Under the pieces are notes generated by a model that saw only the letters and a program-made list of their open reading frames with translations, was not told where the DNA came from and did no database searches. A stretch of 64,000 nt of DNA from JAVBMU01 sp031551755 (GTDB taxonomy: Bacteria > Actinomycetota > Actinomycetes > Actinomycetales > Cellulomonadaceae): the NCBI GenBank assembly GCA_031551755.1, contig JAVBNE010000025.1:13215-77214 (forward strand), given 5' to 3'. Positions 49,554 to 57,790 of this stretch are shown in pieces (positions within the stretch are counted from its first letter, which is position 1; the number at the start of each line of letters is the position of its first letter). Position numbers and translations under genes: made by a program.

Positions 49554-50899
49554 AACGACTGGACGACTACTCCGTCGCGGGTCGATCGTGCCTGGAACTC
49601 CCTTCCGCAGATCCAGGCATGCCCGGCCAGAACGTCCGGCGAGGCAGGCGACCCGTCGGCATAGCGGGCGGAGCGGATGGCTCCGGGCTCGCCAAAGGTG
49701 ACCGGTCGGCCGAATTCGTCGGTGACCCAGTCCACACACCACCGGCAGACGCGGCCGGAGTAGATCGGATCGGCCGGAAGCAGCGTTTTGCACACCGGGC
49801 AGATTTCGCTCGCCCCTTCGCCGTCTGGCGCGCCGTTCAGGGCCACCATGACGATCCGATCGGTGGCGGCGGCCCGTTGGACGGTGCGCCGGGCAAGGAC
49901 TCCGAGTTCGCGTGCCGTGATCCCCGGCCATCCGTGGAGCGGTTCCTGCCACTGGCGAGGGATGGCCTCGGCGCCGTACTTGGCGCCCAGCAGTGAACCG
50001 GCCAATGCGGCGACCGTGTCCGTCTCCCCGCCGATGCGGATGGCCGCCTGGATACCGGCCACGAGGTGTTCGCGTCCGGACGGGGCCGGGTCGTTGCCCG
50101 CATCTATCGTCGGTGCCCCGCTGGTCGTTGTTGGCCCAGTGGTGGCGATCGCATGCCACGCGGCCTGCAGGGCAGTCACCGTGAAGGCATTCGCCCGCAG
50201 TCCGGCGCGCGGCTCCGGGTTCGCGGCGTCCGCGATCCAATCCTGCCAATCCAGGCGGCGAGCCGCCGGGATCAGGTCCAGGCCGGCTTCCAGGTCGAGC
50301 TGTTGGCTGGTCACGGCCAGTCGGACGGCCTCGGACCATAAGACGCAGGAGTCCCCTGCCAGCAGATCGGCATGGGTGAGTTCGGCGACGGCACGGGCGA
50401 TTCGTGCGGTGGCCCGCCGGTCGTCCAAAGTGCACAGGCCGACGACGCCGGTGCGCATCAACGCTCCGTTGCCTGCGGTCAGTTCGGGCAGCAGCGACAG
50501 CGCGCGGCTCGCCTCCCGCAGTCGCGCCGCGGGTGCCCCGGTGAGACGGGCCGCACGGCGCAGGACGGCTGCGGTCTGGCGACTCATGTCGCTGGCGCCT
50601 TCGACCTTCCACGCCTCCAGGGCTGAGGCGATCTCGTCCAGGGCTCCGGAGCCGTCTGGGGAGGCCGGGTCGATGTCTTGGTTCGAGCTGACCCGGGCCA
50701 CACAAACCGCCACCTGGGTGTCGTCGCTCCACTCGCCGCGCGCATAGGGGCCAAGACCCCCGCCGCTCATCGTCGCGTCTTCGCCCGGCGCCAGTCGGCG
50801 GGCGAACCCGTAGGGGACGCCGAGCGCATCGCCACACGCCTGGGCGATCAGCATGCCGGTGGCACGGTCGAGCACTCCGGGATCGAGGACGTCGGTCAT
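49541..50899 (-). CDS. ADP-ribosylglycohydrolase with zinc-ribbon-like C-terminal extension
   Basis: A 452-residue protein. The ADP-ribosylglycohydrolase fold (about 8-340) has GDALGVPYGF, metal-binding EWSDDTQVAV, GNGALMRTGVVG and the late IGGETDTVAAL. It should remove ADP-ribose from proteins or hydrolyse related compounds such as O-acetyl-ADP-ribose. The C-terminal 100 residues are additional, with CPVCKTLL and CRWCVDW forming a likely zinc ribbon, which could target it to a substrate. ATG 50899 has AGGAG just upstream; the long in-frame extension to 51280 is not family-like. It lies between the ZAS fusion and the ECF sigma gene. Confidence 0.88.
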   Translation of the reverse strand: MTDVLDPGVLDRATGMLIAQACGDALGVPYGFARRLAPGEDATMSGGGLGPYARGEWSDDTQVAVCVARVSSNQDIDPASPDGSGALDEIASALEAWKVEGASDMSRQTAAVLRRAARLTGAPAARLREASRALSLLPELTAGNGALMRTGVVGLCTLDDRRATARIARAVAELTHADLLAGDSCVLWSEAVRLAVTSQQLDLEAGLDLIPAARRLDWQDWIADAANPEPRAGLRANAFTVTALQAAWHAIATTGPTTTSGAPTIDAGNDPAPSGREHLVAGIQAAIRIGGETDTVAALAGSLLGAKYGAEAIPRQWQEPLHGWPGITARELGVLARRTVQRAAATDRIVMVALNGAPDGEGASEICPVCKTLLPADPIYSGRVCRWCVDWVTDEFGRPVTFGEPGAIRSARYADGSPASPDVLAGHAWICGREFQARSTRDGVVVQSLIVR

Positions 50900-51202
50900 G
50901 GGGGGCTCCTGAGGGTGTATCGGCCAACATGCTCGGCCGGCAGGCGACCGCACCGGCGTTGCTCCTTCCATGCTGGCTGGCCAGGACCAGAACCGCGACC
51001 GCTGTGTGGTCCGTTCGCCGGGATTCACCCGGTGTGCTGAGAGAAGACCCCGCACTTTCTCCCCGCCCTGGCGCATCCCATGCGAATGGATGCCGTAGGT
51101 GTATCCGAAAGGCGAAGTCGAAAGCAGACCGGTCCAGCGACAGTGGATGAGAACCCACCCCCCCATGACAGCCGTCGTGGGCTCCTCCGACGAGAGGCCG
51201 AC
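50900..51202. other. Divergent spacer between ADP-ribosylglycohydrolase and ECF sigma genes
   Basis: About 300 bp that should contain two divergent promoters. I saw no strong palindrome or repeat; a minor feature is TCGGCC repeated near 50925. Open frames here are only in-frame extensions of the flanking genes. Confidence 0.4.
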
Positions 51203-51787
51203 ATGCCGACCGCGACCGCTGTTCGACCAGATGTGTTGACCGATGAGGAACTCGTCGCGCGGGTCCGTGCCGGTGACCATGAGGTCTTCGGTCTGCTATG
51301 GCGGCGGCATGCGTCGGTGGCCCTGGGTGTCGCACGGCAGTATCGTGGCTGTGACCCGGAAGACGTGGTCCAGGATGCTGTGCACGCGGTGTACCTGTCG
51401 ATCGTGCGCGGTGGCGGCCCGCAGGGTTCCTTCCGCCCCTACCTGCTGCGTGCGGTCCGCAACCGGGCTGCATCGACGGCGCGGCGCACGAAAGCCGCAC
51501 CGGTGGGAGATCTGCACGACATGGCCGAGCACACGCTCGAGGACGCGACACCGGACTGCTCTGACGGTTCCTTGGACCGGATGCTGACGGTCCCTTTGCT
51601 GCGGGAACTGCCCGATCGGTGGCGCATGGTGCTCTGGTACACCTGCATCGAGGACCTTTCCCCGGCGCAGGCCGGAAAGCTGATGGGCATGTCCCCGAAT
51701 GCGGTCTCGGCGCTTGCCAAGCGCGCGCGTGACGGTCTGCGTCGCTCCTGGCGGATCGCGTACCCTGCCGACGAAAACGCGGCGTAG
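51203..51787 (+). CDS. ECF-family RNA polymerase sigma factor
   Basis: A 194-residue sigma-70 factor of the ECF type. Region 2 (about 15-85) shows LTDEELVARVRAGDHEVFGL, then GCDPEDVVQDAVHAVY and SFRPYLLRAVRNRAAS. Region 4 (about 125-180) is LLRELPDRWRMVLWYTCIED, then LSPAQAGKLMGMSPNAVSAL. ATG 51203 has GAGAGG 5 nt upstream, while the open frame further upstream lacks similarity. No anti-sigma gene follows directly; the ZAS-containing fusion encoded 1.7 kb away, whose region 4 resembles this one, is a candidate partner. The VanZ-like gene follows after 51 bp. Confidence 0.92.
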   Translation: MPTATAVRPDVLTDEELVARVRAGDHEVFGLLWRRHASVALGVARQYRGCDPEDVVQDAVHAVYLSIVRGGGPQGSFRPYLLRAVRNRAASTARRTKAAPVGDLHDMAEHTLEDATPDCSDGSLDRMLTVPLLRELPDRWRMVLWYTCIEDLSPAQAGKLMGMSPNAVSALAKRARDGLRRSWRIAYPADENAA

Positions 51788-51838
51788 GCGACTCGGACCA
51801 TGTGGTGCCCGGGCGGACCGCCGCCTACCCTGATCGGG

Positions 51839-52285
51839 ATGCGCATCCTGACCTGGGTCTTGGCGGCCTACCTCGCTCTTGTCCTGCTGGTCACCTTGTG
51901 GCCCTCGCCGGAGTCCACGGCGGCTCCCGGCTGGGCGCAGGCAGTCATCGACATGGCGAACACCGTCGGGATCCCCCTGACCATCCCGGTGGCCGAGGCG
52001 CTGGCCAACGTCGCCATGTTCTTCCCTCTGGGTGCGCTCGCGACCGGTGTGCTCGCCCGCCGGCGCCGGGTCGGTTCCTGGCGGCGATCAGCCGCCGTCG
52101 TGACCATAGCGGGGGCCGGTCTTTCCGCCGTGATCGAGACGGCGCAGTTGGCCATTCCTGGCCGGGTATCGACTGTGCAGGACGTCTTCTTGAACACAGT
52201 CGGCGGGGCGGGCGGTGCCTTCGTGGTGGCCGCCGCCGTGCTATGCCGGTCGCGCCGCCGGGCGCGGGGCGGCAGCCGTCGATGA
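51839..52285 (+). CDS. VanZ-family membrane protein
   Basis: A 148-residue membrane protein of the VanZ-like family, linked in other bacteria to teicoplanin resistance but mostly of unknown role. It has four hydrophobic segments and the signature ALANVAMFFPLGALATGVLA, followed by AVIETAQLAIPGRVSTVQD and FLNTVGGAGGA, the typical ETxQ...R..D..N..G pattern. The C-terminus is basic. Its stop overlaps the start of the methyltransferase gene (ATGA). It could be in one transcript with the upstream ECF sigma gene. Confidence 0.9.
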   Translation: MRILTWVLAAYLALVLLVTLWPSPESTAAPGWAQAVIDMANTVGIPLTIPVAEALANVAMFFPLGALATGVLARRRRVGSWRRSAAVVTIAGAGLSAVIETAQLAIPGRVSTVQDVFLNTVGGAGGAFVVAAAVLCRSRRRARGGSRR

Positions 52286-53097
52286 CGGTCACGGAGCTGG
52301 TGGCGCAGTTGCGGATTGCGGGGGCGGTCTTCGCAGAGGAAGAGGCGGAACTGATCGCCACTCAGGCCGCAGATGACGGTGAGCGGTCCCGGTGGCTGGC
52401 GCGCCGGGTCGCGGGTGAGCCGCTGGAACAGATTCTGGGGTGGGCCGAGTTCGACGGGCTACGGATCGTTCTGGAGCCGGGTGTCTTCGTGCCCCGGCAG
52501 CGCACTGTCGCGCTGGTGGACGAGGCGGAGCACTTGCTCGCGGCTCACAGCCAGTCGATGCCGACGGTGGTCGACCTGTGCTGCGGCTCGGGGGCGGTGG
52601 GGCTGGCACTCGCCATTCGAAGGCCGATCGAGCTGATCGCCACAGATATCGATGAAGTTGCTGTGCGGTGTGCCGCGCGGAACCTGGGCGACCGTGGCCG
52701 GGTGTACACCGGGGATCTCACCGAGGCTGTTCCGGAGCAGCTACGGGGACGGGTAGCCATTCTGCTGGCCAACGCGCCCTATGTGCCGACGGACGCCATC
52801 GCCCTCATGCCTCCAGAAGCCCGGGATTTCGAGCCGGTGACCGCCTTGGACGGCGGGTCCGACGGCCTGGATCATCACCATCGCATCGCGGCCTTGGCCT
52901 TTGAGTGGCTGGTGCCCGGCGGGCATGTGGTGATTGAGACCTCCCAGAGGCAGGCGGCCGGCACGGTCGGCGTCATGCGGGATGCGGGCCTGTCGGCTCG
53001 GATCGTTCGCGATGACCGGCGGGATGCGACCGTCGTCGTGGCCACCGCGGGAGCATCGCCCGGGCTTGCCCCGGACAGTGCGGAACAAGGCCCCTAG
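52282..53097 (+). CDS. PrmC-related putative protein N5-glutamine methyltransferase
   Basis: A 271-residue SAM-dependent methyltransferase related to PrmC/HemK but of the group with an unknown substrate. The N-terminal helical domain contains RRVAGEPLEQILGWAEF and FVPRQRTVALV; the SAM site is VVDLCCGSGAVGLAL and IATDIDEVAVRCAARN. The catalytic motif is NAPYVP instead of the NPPY of true PrmC. The second Pro to Ala change may alter the specificity for glutamine in release factors. It overlaps the VanZ-like gene by four bases. It is 10 bp upstream of the lipoprotein gene. Confidence 0.88.
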   Translation: MTVTELVAQLRIAGAVFAEEEAELIATQAADDGERSRWLARRVAGEPLEQILGWAEFDGLRIVLEPGVFVPRQRTVALVDEAEHLLAAHSQSMPTVVDLCCGSGAVGLALAIRRPIELIATDIDEVAVRCAARNLGDRGRVYTGDLTEAVPEQLRGRVAILLANAPYVPTDAIALMPPEARDFEPVTALDGGSDGLDHHHRIAALAFEWLVPGGHVVIETSQRQAAGTVGVMRDAGLSARIVRDDRRDATVVVATAGASPGLAPDSAEQGP

Positions 53098-53106
53098 GAT
53101 GGCGGC

Positions 53107-53673
53107 GTGATGAACCGCGCGAGAGGTGCGGATGGCAAGCATCGGCGGCAGCGAGTGGCCCCGGGTGCTGGCGCTGCCATGGTGGCGGTCCTGGCGTTCG
53201 CCCTGGGCGCTTGCCAGTCGGGCGGCGCCGGGCAGGGATCTCCCACGCCGTTGACGATCGCCGATGCGCCGACGCACTACGAGTCCGCTCTGGAGGATGT
53301 ACGGGTCGCGATCACCGGTGCCGCGGGCCAAGGGGATTGGTTCGCTCTTCCGGTCGAAGCTGCCTTGCCGGAGGCGCCCGGTGGCCAGTGCGCCTATCGC
53401 TCCGAGCTGTGGCGTTCCTCGTTGGATCTCACGAAAGTGGACGCCTGGCCGCAAGTCGTGGAAGCAATCAATCCGGTGCTGGCCGCCAATGGTTTCGCGA
53501 CGACGACCGGTCCGGAATCCAATAGTTCTGGCTGGACGCAGGTCCGGGTCAAGGATGCCAATGGCGCCACGCTCACGCTGCGCACCAAGGAACACACCGA
53601 GCTGGTCATCACTGGGGCAGTCGTCGACGACGGTCAAGGGCCGTGCCCGGCAGGTGTCCGACCGTCGCGCTAG
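53107..53673 (+). CDS. Putative lipoprotein of unknown function
   Basis: A 188-residue protein: an Arg-rich N-terminus, hydrophobic core (GAAMVAVLAFALGAC) with lipobox LGAC near residue 36, then an alpha/beta domain of about 140 residues with a possible disulfide pair (GGQCAYRSE and QGPCPAG). No family recognised. The long charged leader before the signal core (30 residues) is unusual for a lipoprotein; the true start may be internal. The start is GTG 53107 or ATG 53110. It is probably the last gene of the VanZ-methyltransferase run. Confidence 0.7.
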   Translation: MMNRARGADGKHRRQRVAPGAGAAMVAVLAFALGACQSGGAGQGSPTPLTIADAPTHYESALEDVRVAITGAAGQGDWFALPVEAALPEAPGGQCAYRSELWRSSLDLTKVDAWPQVVEAINPVLAANGFATTTGPESNSSGWTQVRVKDANGATLTLRTKEHTELVITGAVVDDGQGPCPAGVRPSR

Positions 53674-53683
53674 GTGTGTCAGC

Positions 53684-53878
53684 TCAGGTGGTGGCTGGGA
53701 TCGCGGGGATACCGAGGGCGAGGATGCCGATGACCAGCACGGTCGGGAAGATGATGCGGGACGCCTTCGCCTGCGTGCGCCGGTTCACGGCGATGACCGT
53801 GAGCAACGCGATCGACGCGAGCGCGGCGGCGACCACAAGGCCGACTCCTGCACCTGGTGTCATGAACTCGAACGGCAT
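53684..53878 (-). CDS. Small two-helix membrane protein
   Basis: A 64-residue protein with two transmembrane helices (about 10-30 and 42-62: GLVVAAALASIALLTVIAV and IIFPTVLVIGILALGIPAI) joined by a basic loop NRRTQAKAS. There are no known relatives that I can name. It is convergent with the lipoprotein gene, stops 10 bp apart. The clean amphipathic design supports a real gene despite its size. Confidence 0.6.
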   Translation of the reverse strand: MPFEFMTPGAGVGLVVAAALASIALLTVIAVNRRTQAKASRIIFPTVLVIGILALGIPAIPATT

Positions 53879-54196
53879 GCGAATCGCAATTCCTGCTCTG
53901 GTCTCGTAGGGCTCCTACTCAACCCCTTCACGCCGCTGAATGCACATCGTGATGGCACTTCGAAGTTTGGGAAAGAATTCACCCGACCGAACGGTTGTCC
54001 AACTGCTATTTCGCCCATCTGGTAGGGGCCGTCGCCGCGCTCTCCAGGCGGCCGCACACTCGTGCCTCACCAAACGCTCACGGGCATCCCCGAGGCGCGC
54101 TCACGAGCTTCCCCGAGGCGATGATCGGTCCGGAGTCGAGTGGTGCCCGCCGCTTTACCAGTGCAAGTCGCGGTCTGGTTTCGCCTTGGGCATGGT
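53879..54196. other. Spacer with 23-bp tandem duplication
   Basis: About 320 bp without a convincing gene. At 54075-54097 and 54098-54120 two adjacent 23-bp units (CGCTCACGGGCATCCCCGAG... and CGCTCACGAGCTTCCCCGAG...) agree at 21 of 23 positions. They end about 77 bp before the next start and could be a regulatory repeat. GTAGGGCTCCTAC near 53906 is a short hairpin. The 5' ends of divergent genes flank the spacer. Confidence 0.45.
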
Positions 54197-55018
54197 ATGC
54201 GCAATCATTCCGACATGAGACTTGGTGGGTTGTACGTGGCGGATGTGGTGTCTGTTCTTGCCCTGCTGGTCGCGGTGTTCGCGGTCTGGACGCTGCGGCG
54301 CGCGAGATACCGGGACCGAGAAGCCGCCGCCGCCCGATCTCTGAAACCCTGGTTGGCCGAGATCACCCGGCTCCTGGACACGATCTGGGATTCCCGGGCC
54401 GAGCACGCCAGGTGGATCGCGGAAGTGGACCGTAACCGTTCGGTGACCGACCGTGATCGTGTGCGGGCGGGTGTTCGCGCCGCCGCCGAGTCCGCCGTCT
54501 CGGAACGGATGAGCGCGACGGCGGCGACAACGAAGGCCGTGGTTCCGCCGCCGGTCGCGGCCCCCGAAGTGGTCCAGGCCAAACACGCGAAGGCGACGGG
54601 TGTTGATGTGAACGCGCTGGACTCGGACACCCCGGCCCGCGGGGTGACGACGGTTCCGGCCGACGAGTCCGCTCCGGTGACCGGGTCGATCGCCGTTCAG
54701 GTCGGCCGGCACAGCGCCGCCCGTGCGGTCGCCCAACTCGCCATGAGCGAGGTGAGCCTGGCGGCGGCCGCGCGCCGGGAGGCCGGGCTCAACGCGGAGC
54801 TGGTAGAACTCGCGGGCGAGTTCCGTGAGGCCAGTGCCCAGGTTGCGGGCACGTCGCTCGGAAACAGCGCCTACCGGGTCGAGCGTTGCCTGGCGGCGGT
54901 CCTCGCGGACCGCGACGAGGACATCGCCGAGAGCCTCTCAGCCCATGAGGAAGCGAAGGCCGCGGTGATGCAGGCGCAGCAGGCCTGCCTGCTTGCGATC
55001 GAGCGTGCCGAGGGCTGA
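54197..55018 (+). CDS. Single-pass membrane protein with coiled-coil domain, unknown function
   Basis: A 273-residue protein with one N-terminal transmembrane helix (VADVVSVLALLVAVFAVWTL) and a cytoplasmic remainder. Residues about 30-100 are a charged helix (RDREAAAARSLKPWLAEITR), followed by a Pro/Val/Thr-rich linker and a second helical, Ala/Glu-rich coiled-coil region (SEVSLAAAARREAGLNAELV). The overall shape resembles septum or envelope scaffold proteins, but I cannot assign a family. The start may be ATG 54197 or in-frame ATG 54215; neither has a strong RBS. It precedes frdA by 139 bp on the same strand. Confidence 0.62.
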   Translation: MRNHSDMRLGGLYVADVVSVLALLVAVFAVWTLRRARYRDREAAAARSLKPWLAEITRLLDTIWDSRAEHARWIAEVDRNRSVTDRDRVRAGVRAAAESAVSERMSATAATTKAVVPPPVAAPEVVQAKHAKATGVDVNALDSDTPARGVTTVPADESAPVTGSIAVQVGRHSAARAVAQLAMSEVSLAAAARREAGLNAELVELAGEFREASAQVAGTSLGNSAYRVERCLAAVLADRDEDIAESLSAHEEAKAAVMQAQQACLLAIERAEG

Positions 55019-55157
55019 CCTCGGCCTCGTCGCTTGTCGTCCGCTGCCAGGGGCGCGACCATGGGGTCATGACCCCTATCGCGTGGCTCGGCCGCGCCCC
55101 TGAAGTCGACGCCACCGCAACAGCAGCGCGTTCAGCGTGCCGGTAAGGGGATCGCGG

Positions 55158-56960
55158 GTGCGGGTTGAGCAGGCGGATGTCGTCGTCGTCGGCGGTGGGG
55201 CGGCCGGGCTGCGGGCCGCGCTTCAGGTGATCGCGGACGGCGCCGATCGAGCTGTCGCCCCGGTGGTCGCCCTGGTCTCGAAGGTCTACCCCATGCGGTC
55301 GCACACCGTCGCCGCCGAGGGTGGGGCAGCCGGCGTGGTGGGGCCGGGCGACAGCCTGGAGCAGCACGTGGCGGACACCTTGGCCGGCGGGGCCGGCCTC
55401 TGCGAAGAGGACGCCGTGCGGTACGTCGTCGAGCGTGCGGCGAGTGAACTCGCCCAGCTCGAACGTTGGGGGATGCCGTGGAGTCGCGAGTCGGGTGGTG
55501 AGGTAGCGGTCCGGCGGTTCGGTGGCATGAGCCAACCGCGTACCTGGTTCGCTGCCGACCGCACCGGGTTCCACCTGTTGCACACCCTGTTCCAGACCTC
55601 CTTGCGGCACGAGTCGATCCGCCGATATGACGAACACCATGTGCTCGACCTGGTCGTCGCCGATGGCCAGGTGCGCGGCGTCGTGGCCTATGACCAGCAT
55701 CGTGGGGAGCCAGTGTTCCTCGCGGCCTCGGCTGTCGTCTTGGCGACGGGTGGTGCCGCGCGACTGTTCGGCGCCAGCACCAACGCCGGGATCGTGACGG
55801 GCGACGGACTGTCAATGGCCTTGCGCGCCGGGGTGGCGCTGCGTGACCTGGAGCTCGTCCAGTTCCATCCGACCTGCCTGCCTGGCACCGGGATCCTGAT
55901 CACCGAGGCCGCTCGCGGGGAGGGCGGCGTTCTGCTCGACGCGGCCGGCGAACGGTACCTGGCCGACTACGGATTGGGGCCGGTCACGCCCATCGGCGAT
56001 CCGGTGCCCCGCCGGATGGAACTCGGTCCGCGCGACCAGCTTTCGCAGGCGTTCTGGCGAGCGGACCGCGACGGCCGGACGATCCCGACGCCGCAAGGAT
56101 CCGTGGTGCACCTCGACCTACGGCATCTGGGGACCCAACGGCTCGCCGAACGATTGCCGTTGGTATCCAGCCTGGCGTGGCAGTTCGTCGGCGCTGACCC
56201 CTCGCGCGACCTCGTGCCCGTCCGGCCGACGGCGCACTACACGATGGGCGGGATCAGCACCGATCGCTCGGGTGTTACCGAGGTTCGCGGGCTCTTCGCC
56301 GCCGGGGAGTGCGCGTCCACCGGGCTGCACGGGGCGAACCGGCTTGGCTCGAACTCGTTGGTGGAGACGCTCGTCGTCGGGGCGGGTGCCGGCGGCGCGG
56401 CCGCCGCCTTCGCACAGAGCAGCCGGTCAGCGGCGGGCGGGTCGGCGACCGAGGGACCGTCCTGCGCCGAGGTGGACCAGGCGGGGGCGCTCGCGGACGG
56501 TTGGTTGGCGATGCGCGGCCGGGGGGCCGAGTCGCCCGCGAGTATCCGCACCGAACTGGGCCAGGTCATGGATGCCGATGTTGGCATCTACCGGGATGCT
56601 GATGGCCTGGCACGGGCGGCCCAGCGGGTCGACGAACTTCGTGCGCGGTTCGCCGACGTCCGCGTCGCTGATACCTCCGCGGTGCTTAACACCGACTGGG
56701 CGCAGGCATTGGAACTCGGTGCGATGCTGGATGTCGCGCGGGTCGTGATCGCGGGAGCCTCGGCCCGGGAGGAGTCGCGCGGTGCTCACCAACGGCTGGA
56801 CCACCCCGAGGCTGCTTCGGAGGCAGCCCATACGATCGTGCGGATCGGTGCCGACGGTGGCGTGGTGCTGACCCATGAACCGGTGGGCGCACAGCAGTCG
56901 GTGGCGACACAGGCTGCGGGGACGAACCCCAACGGGGACAGTGGGAGGGACCAGGAGTGA
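55158..56960 (+). CDS. frdA: Fumarate reductase / succinate dehydrogenase flavoprotein subunit
   Basis: A 600-residue FAD protein. The Rossmann entry is DVVVVGGGAAGLRAAL. The sequence MRSHTVAAEGG carries the His expected to bind FAD covalently, nearest to FrdA-type proteins. Substrate-site motifs are QFHPTCLPGTGILITEAARG, then GEGGVLLDAAG and AHYTMGGISTD. It interconverts fumarate and succinate together with the next gene's product. GTG 55158 is chosen because AAGGGG is 7 nt upstream; an earlier GTG at 55137 is possible. It overlaps frdB by four bases (GTGA). No membrane-anchor genes (frdC, frdD) adjoin the pair. Confidence 0.92.
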   Translation: MRVEQADVVVVGGGAAGLRAALQVIADGADRAVAPVVALVSKVYPMRSHTVAAEGGAAGVVGPGDSLEQHVADTLAGGAGLCEEDAVRYVVERAASELAQLERWGMPWSRESGGEVAVRRFGGMSQPRTWFAADRTGFHLLHTLFQTSLRHESIRRYDEHHVLDLVVADGQVRGVVAYDQHRGEPVFLAASAVVLATGGAARLFGASTNAGIVTGDGLSMALRAGVALRDLELVQFHPTCLPGTGILITEAARGEGGVLLDAAGERYLADYGLGPVTPIGDPVPRRMELGPRDQLSQAFWRADRDGRTIPTPQGSVVHLDLRHLGTQRLAERLPLVSSLAWQFVGADPSRDLVPVRPTAHYTMGGISTDRSGVTEVRGLFAAGECASTGLHGANRLGSNSLVETLVVGAGAGGAAAAFAQSSRSAAGGSATEGPSCAEVDQAGALADGWLAMRGRGAESPASIRTELGQVMDADVGIYRDADGLARAAQRVDELRARFADVRVADTSAVLNTDWAQALELGAMLDVARVVIAGASAREESRGAHQRLDHPEAASEAAHTIVRIGADGGVVLTHEPVGAQQSVATQAAGTNPNGDSGRDQE

Positions 56961-57724
56961 CGGCTGAGACGGTGCGGATCGAGGTGGTGCGCGCCGAACC
57001 GGGTGCGCAGCCGCGAACGGTCGCCTATGACGTCCCCTACGCCGAGCACACCACCGTGCTTGACGCGCTGGCCTGGGTCAAGGACAACATCGACTCGACG
57101 CTGACCTACCGTTGGTCCTGCCGGATGGCGGTCTGCGGGAGTTGCGGTGTGATGGTGAACGGCCGCCCGGTGCTAGCCTGCGAGACGTTCGTTCGCGGGT
57201 ACCGGACCAGCGGGATCACCGTGGGGCCGCTGGAACACTTCGAGGTGCTGCGGGATCTGGTGGTCGAGACCGACGGGTTCCTCGGCAAGCTCCGTTCGCT
57301 TCAGCCGTGGCTGGAACCGGCCGCAGATGGCGTCGGGGATGACCCGGTGCCGGACGAAACGCCCGTCGACGGCGCCGGCGGGAGTCTCCACACCAACCTG
57401 CAGACCCCCGAACAGATGGCCGCCTTCGGCGACTTCGCCCAGTGCATCGACTGCATGCTGTGCTATGCCGCCTGCCCGCAGCTCGACGAGGTGCCCGGGT
57501 TCGTGGGACCGGCCGCGGTGGCGACGGCCCGGCGGTGGGATGAGGACTCCCGAGACCACGGGGAGCTCGCCCGGATCGAGGCCATGGATGTCGAGGAAGG
57601 CGTGTGGCCGTGTATCCAGCTGGGCGCCTGCACACAGGTCTGCCCGAAGGGGGTGGACCCGGCCCGTGCCCTGCGTGACGCCCAGCGGATCGCCGAGGAG
57701 ACCTGGGAGTCGCGCCAGGGTTGA
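56957..57724 (+). CDS. frdB: Fumarate reductase / succinate dehydrogenase iron-sulfur subunit
   Basis: A 255-residue Fe-S protein. The [2Fe-2S] site is SCRMAVCGSCGVMVNGRPVL plus the next Cys. The C-terminal clusters are CIDCMLCYAACP ([4Fe-4S] type) and CIQLGACTQVCPKGVDP ([3Fe-4S] plus shared ligands). An insertion of about 20 residues (DGVGDDPVPDETPVDGAGGS) separates the two domains. It passes electrons between FrdA and a quinone or another donor. The GTG start overlaps frdA. The expected membrane subunit is missing here, as the next gene is a DNA glycosylase, so the electron partner must be encoded elsewhere. Confidence 0.93.
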   Translation: MTAETVRIEVVRAEPGAQPRTVAYDVPYAEHTTVLDALAWVKDNIDSTLTYRWSCRMAVCGSCGVMVNGRPVLACETFVRGYRTSGITVGPLEHFEVLRDLVVETDGFLGKLRSLQPWLEPAADGVGDDPVPDETPVDGAGGSLHTNLQTPEQMAAFGDFAQCIDCMLCYAACPQLDEVPGFVGPAAVATARRWDEDSRDHGELARIEAMDVEEGVWPCIQLGACTQVCPKGVDPARALRDAQRIAEETWESRQG

Positions 57725-57790
57725 GTGGCGCTGTTCACAGCGTCCGCACCAGCCGCTAGGATCGAGATATCCCCTGGTAGGAGCGATGCG

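Noticed and set aside
49269..51551. Very long 760-codon leftward frame across the sigma-region fusion and ADP-ribosylglycohydrolase
   Set aside because: Shadow frame: Arg/Pro/Gly-rich without motifs, out of frame with the clear ADP-ribosylglycohydrolase.
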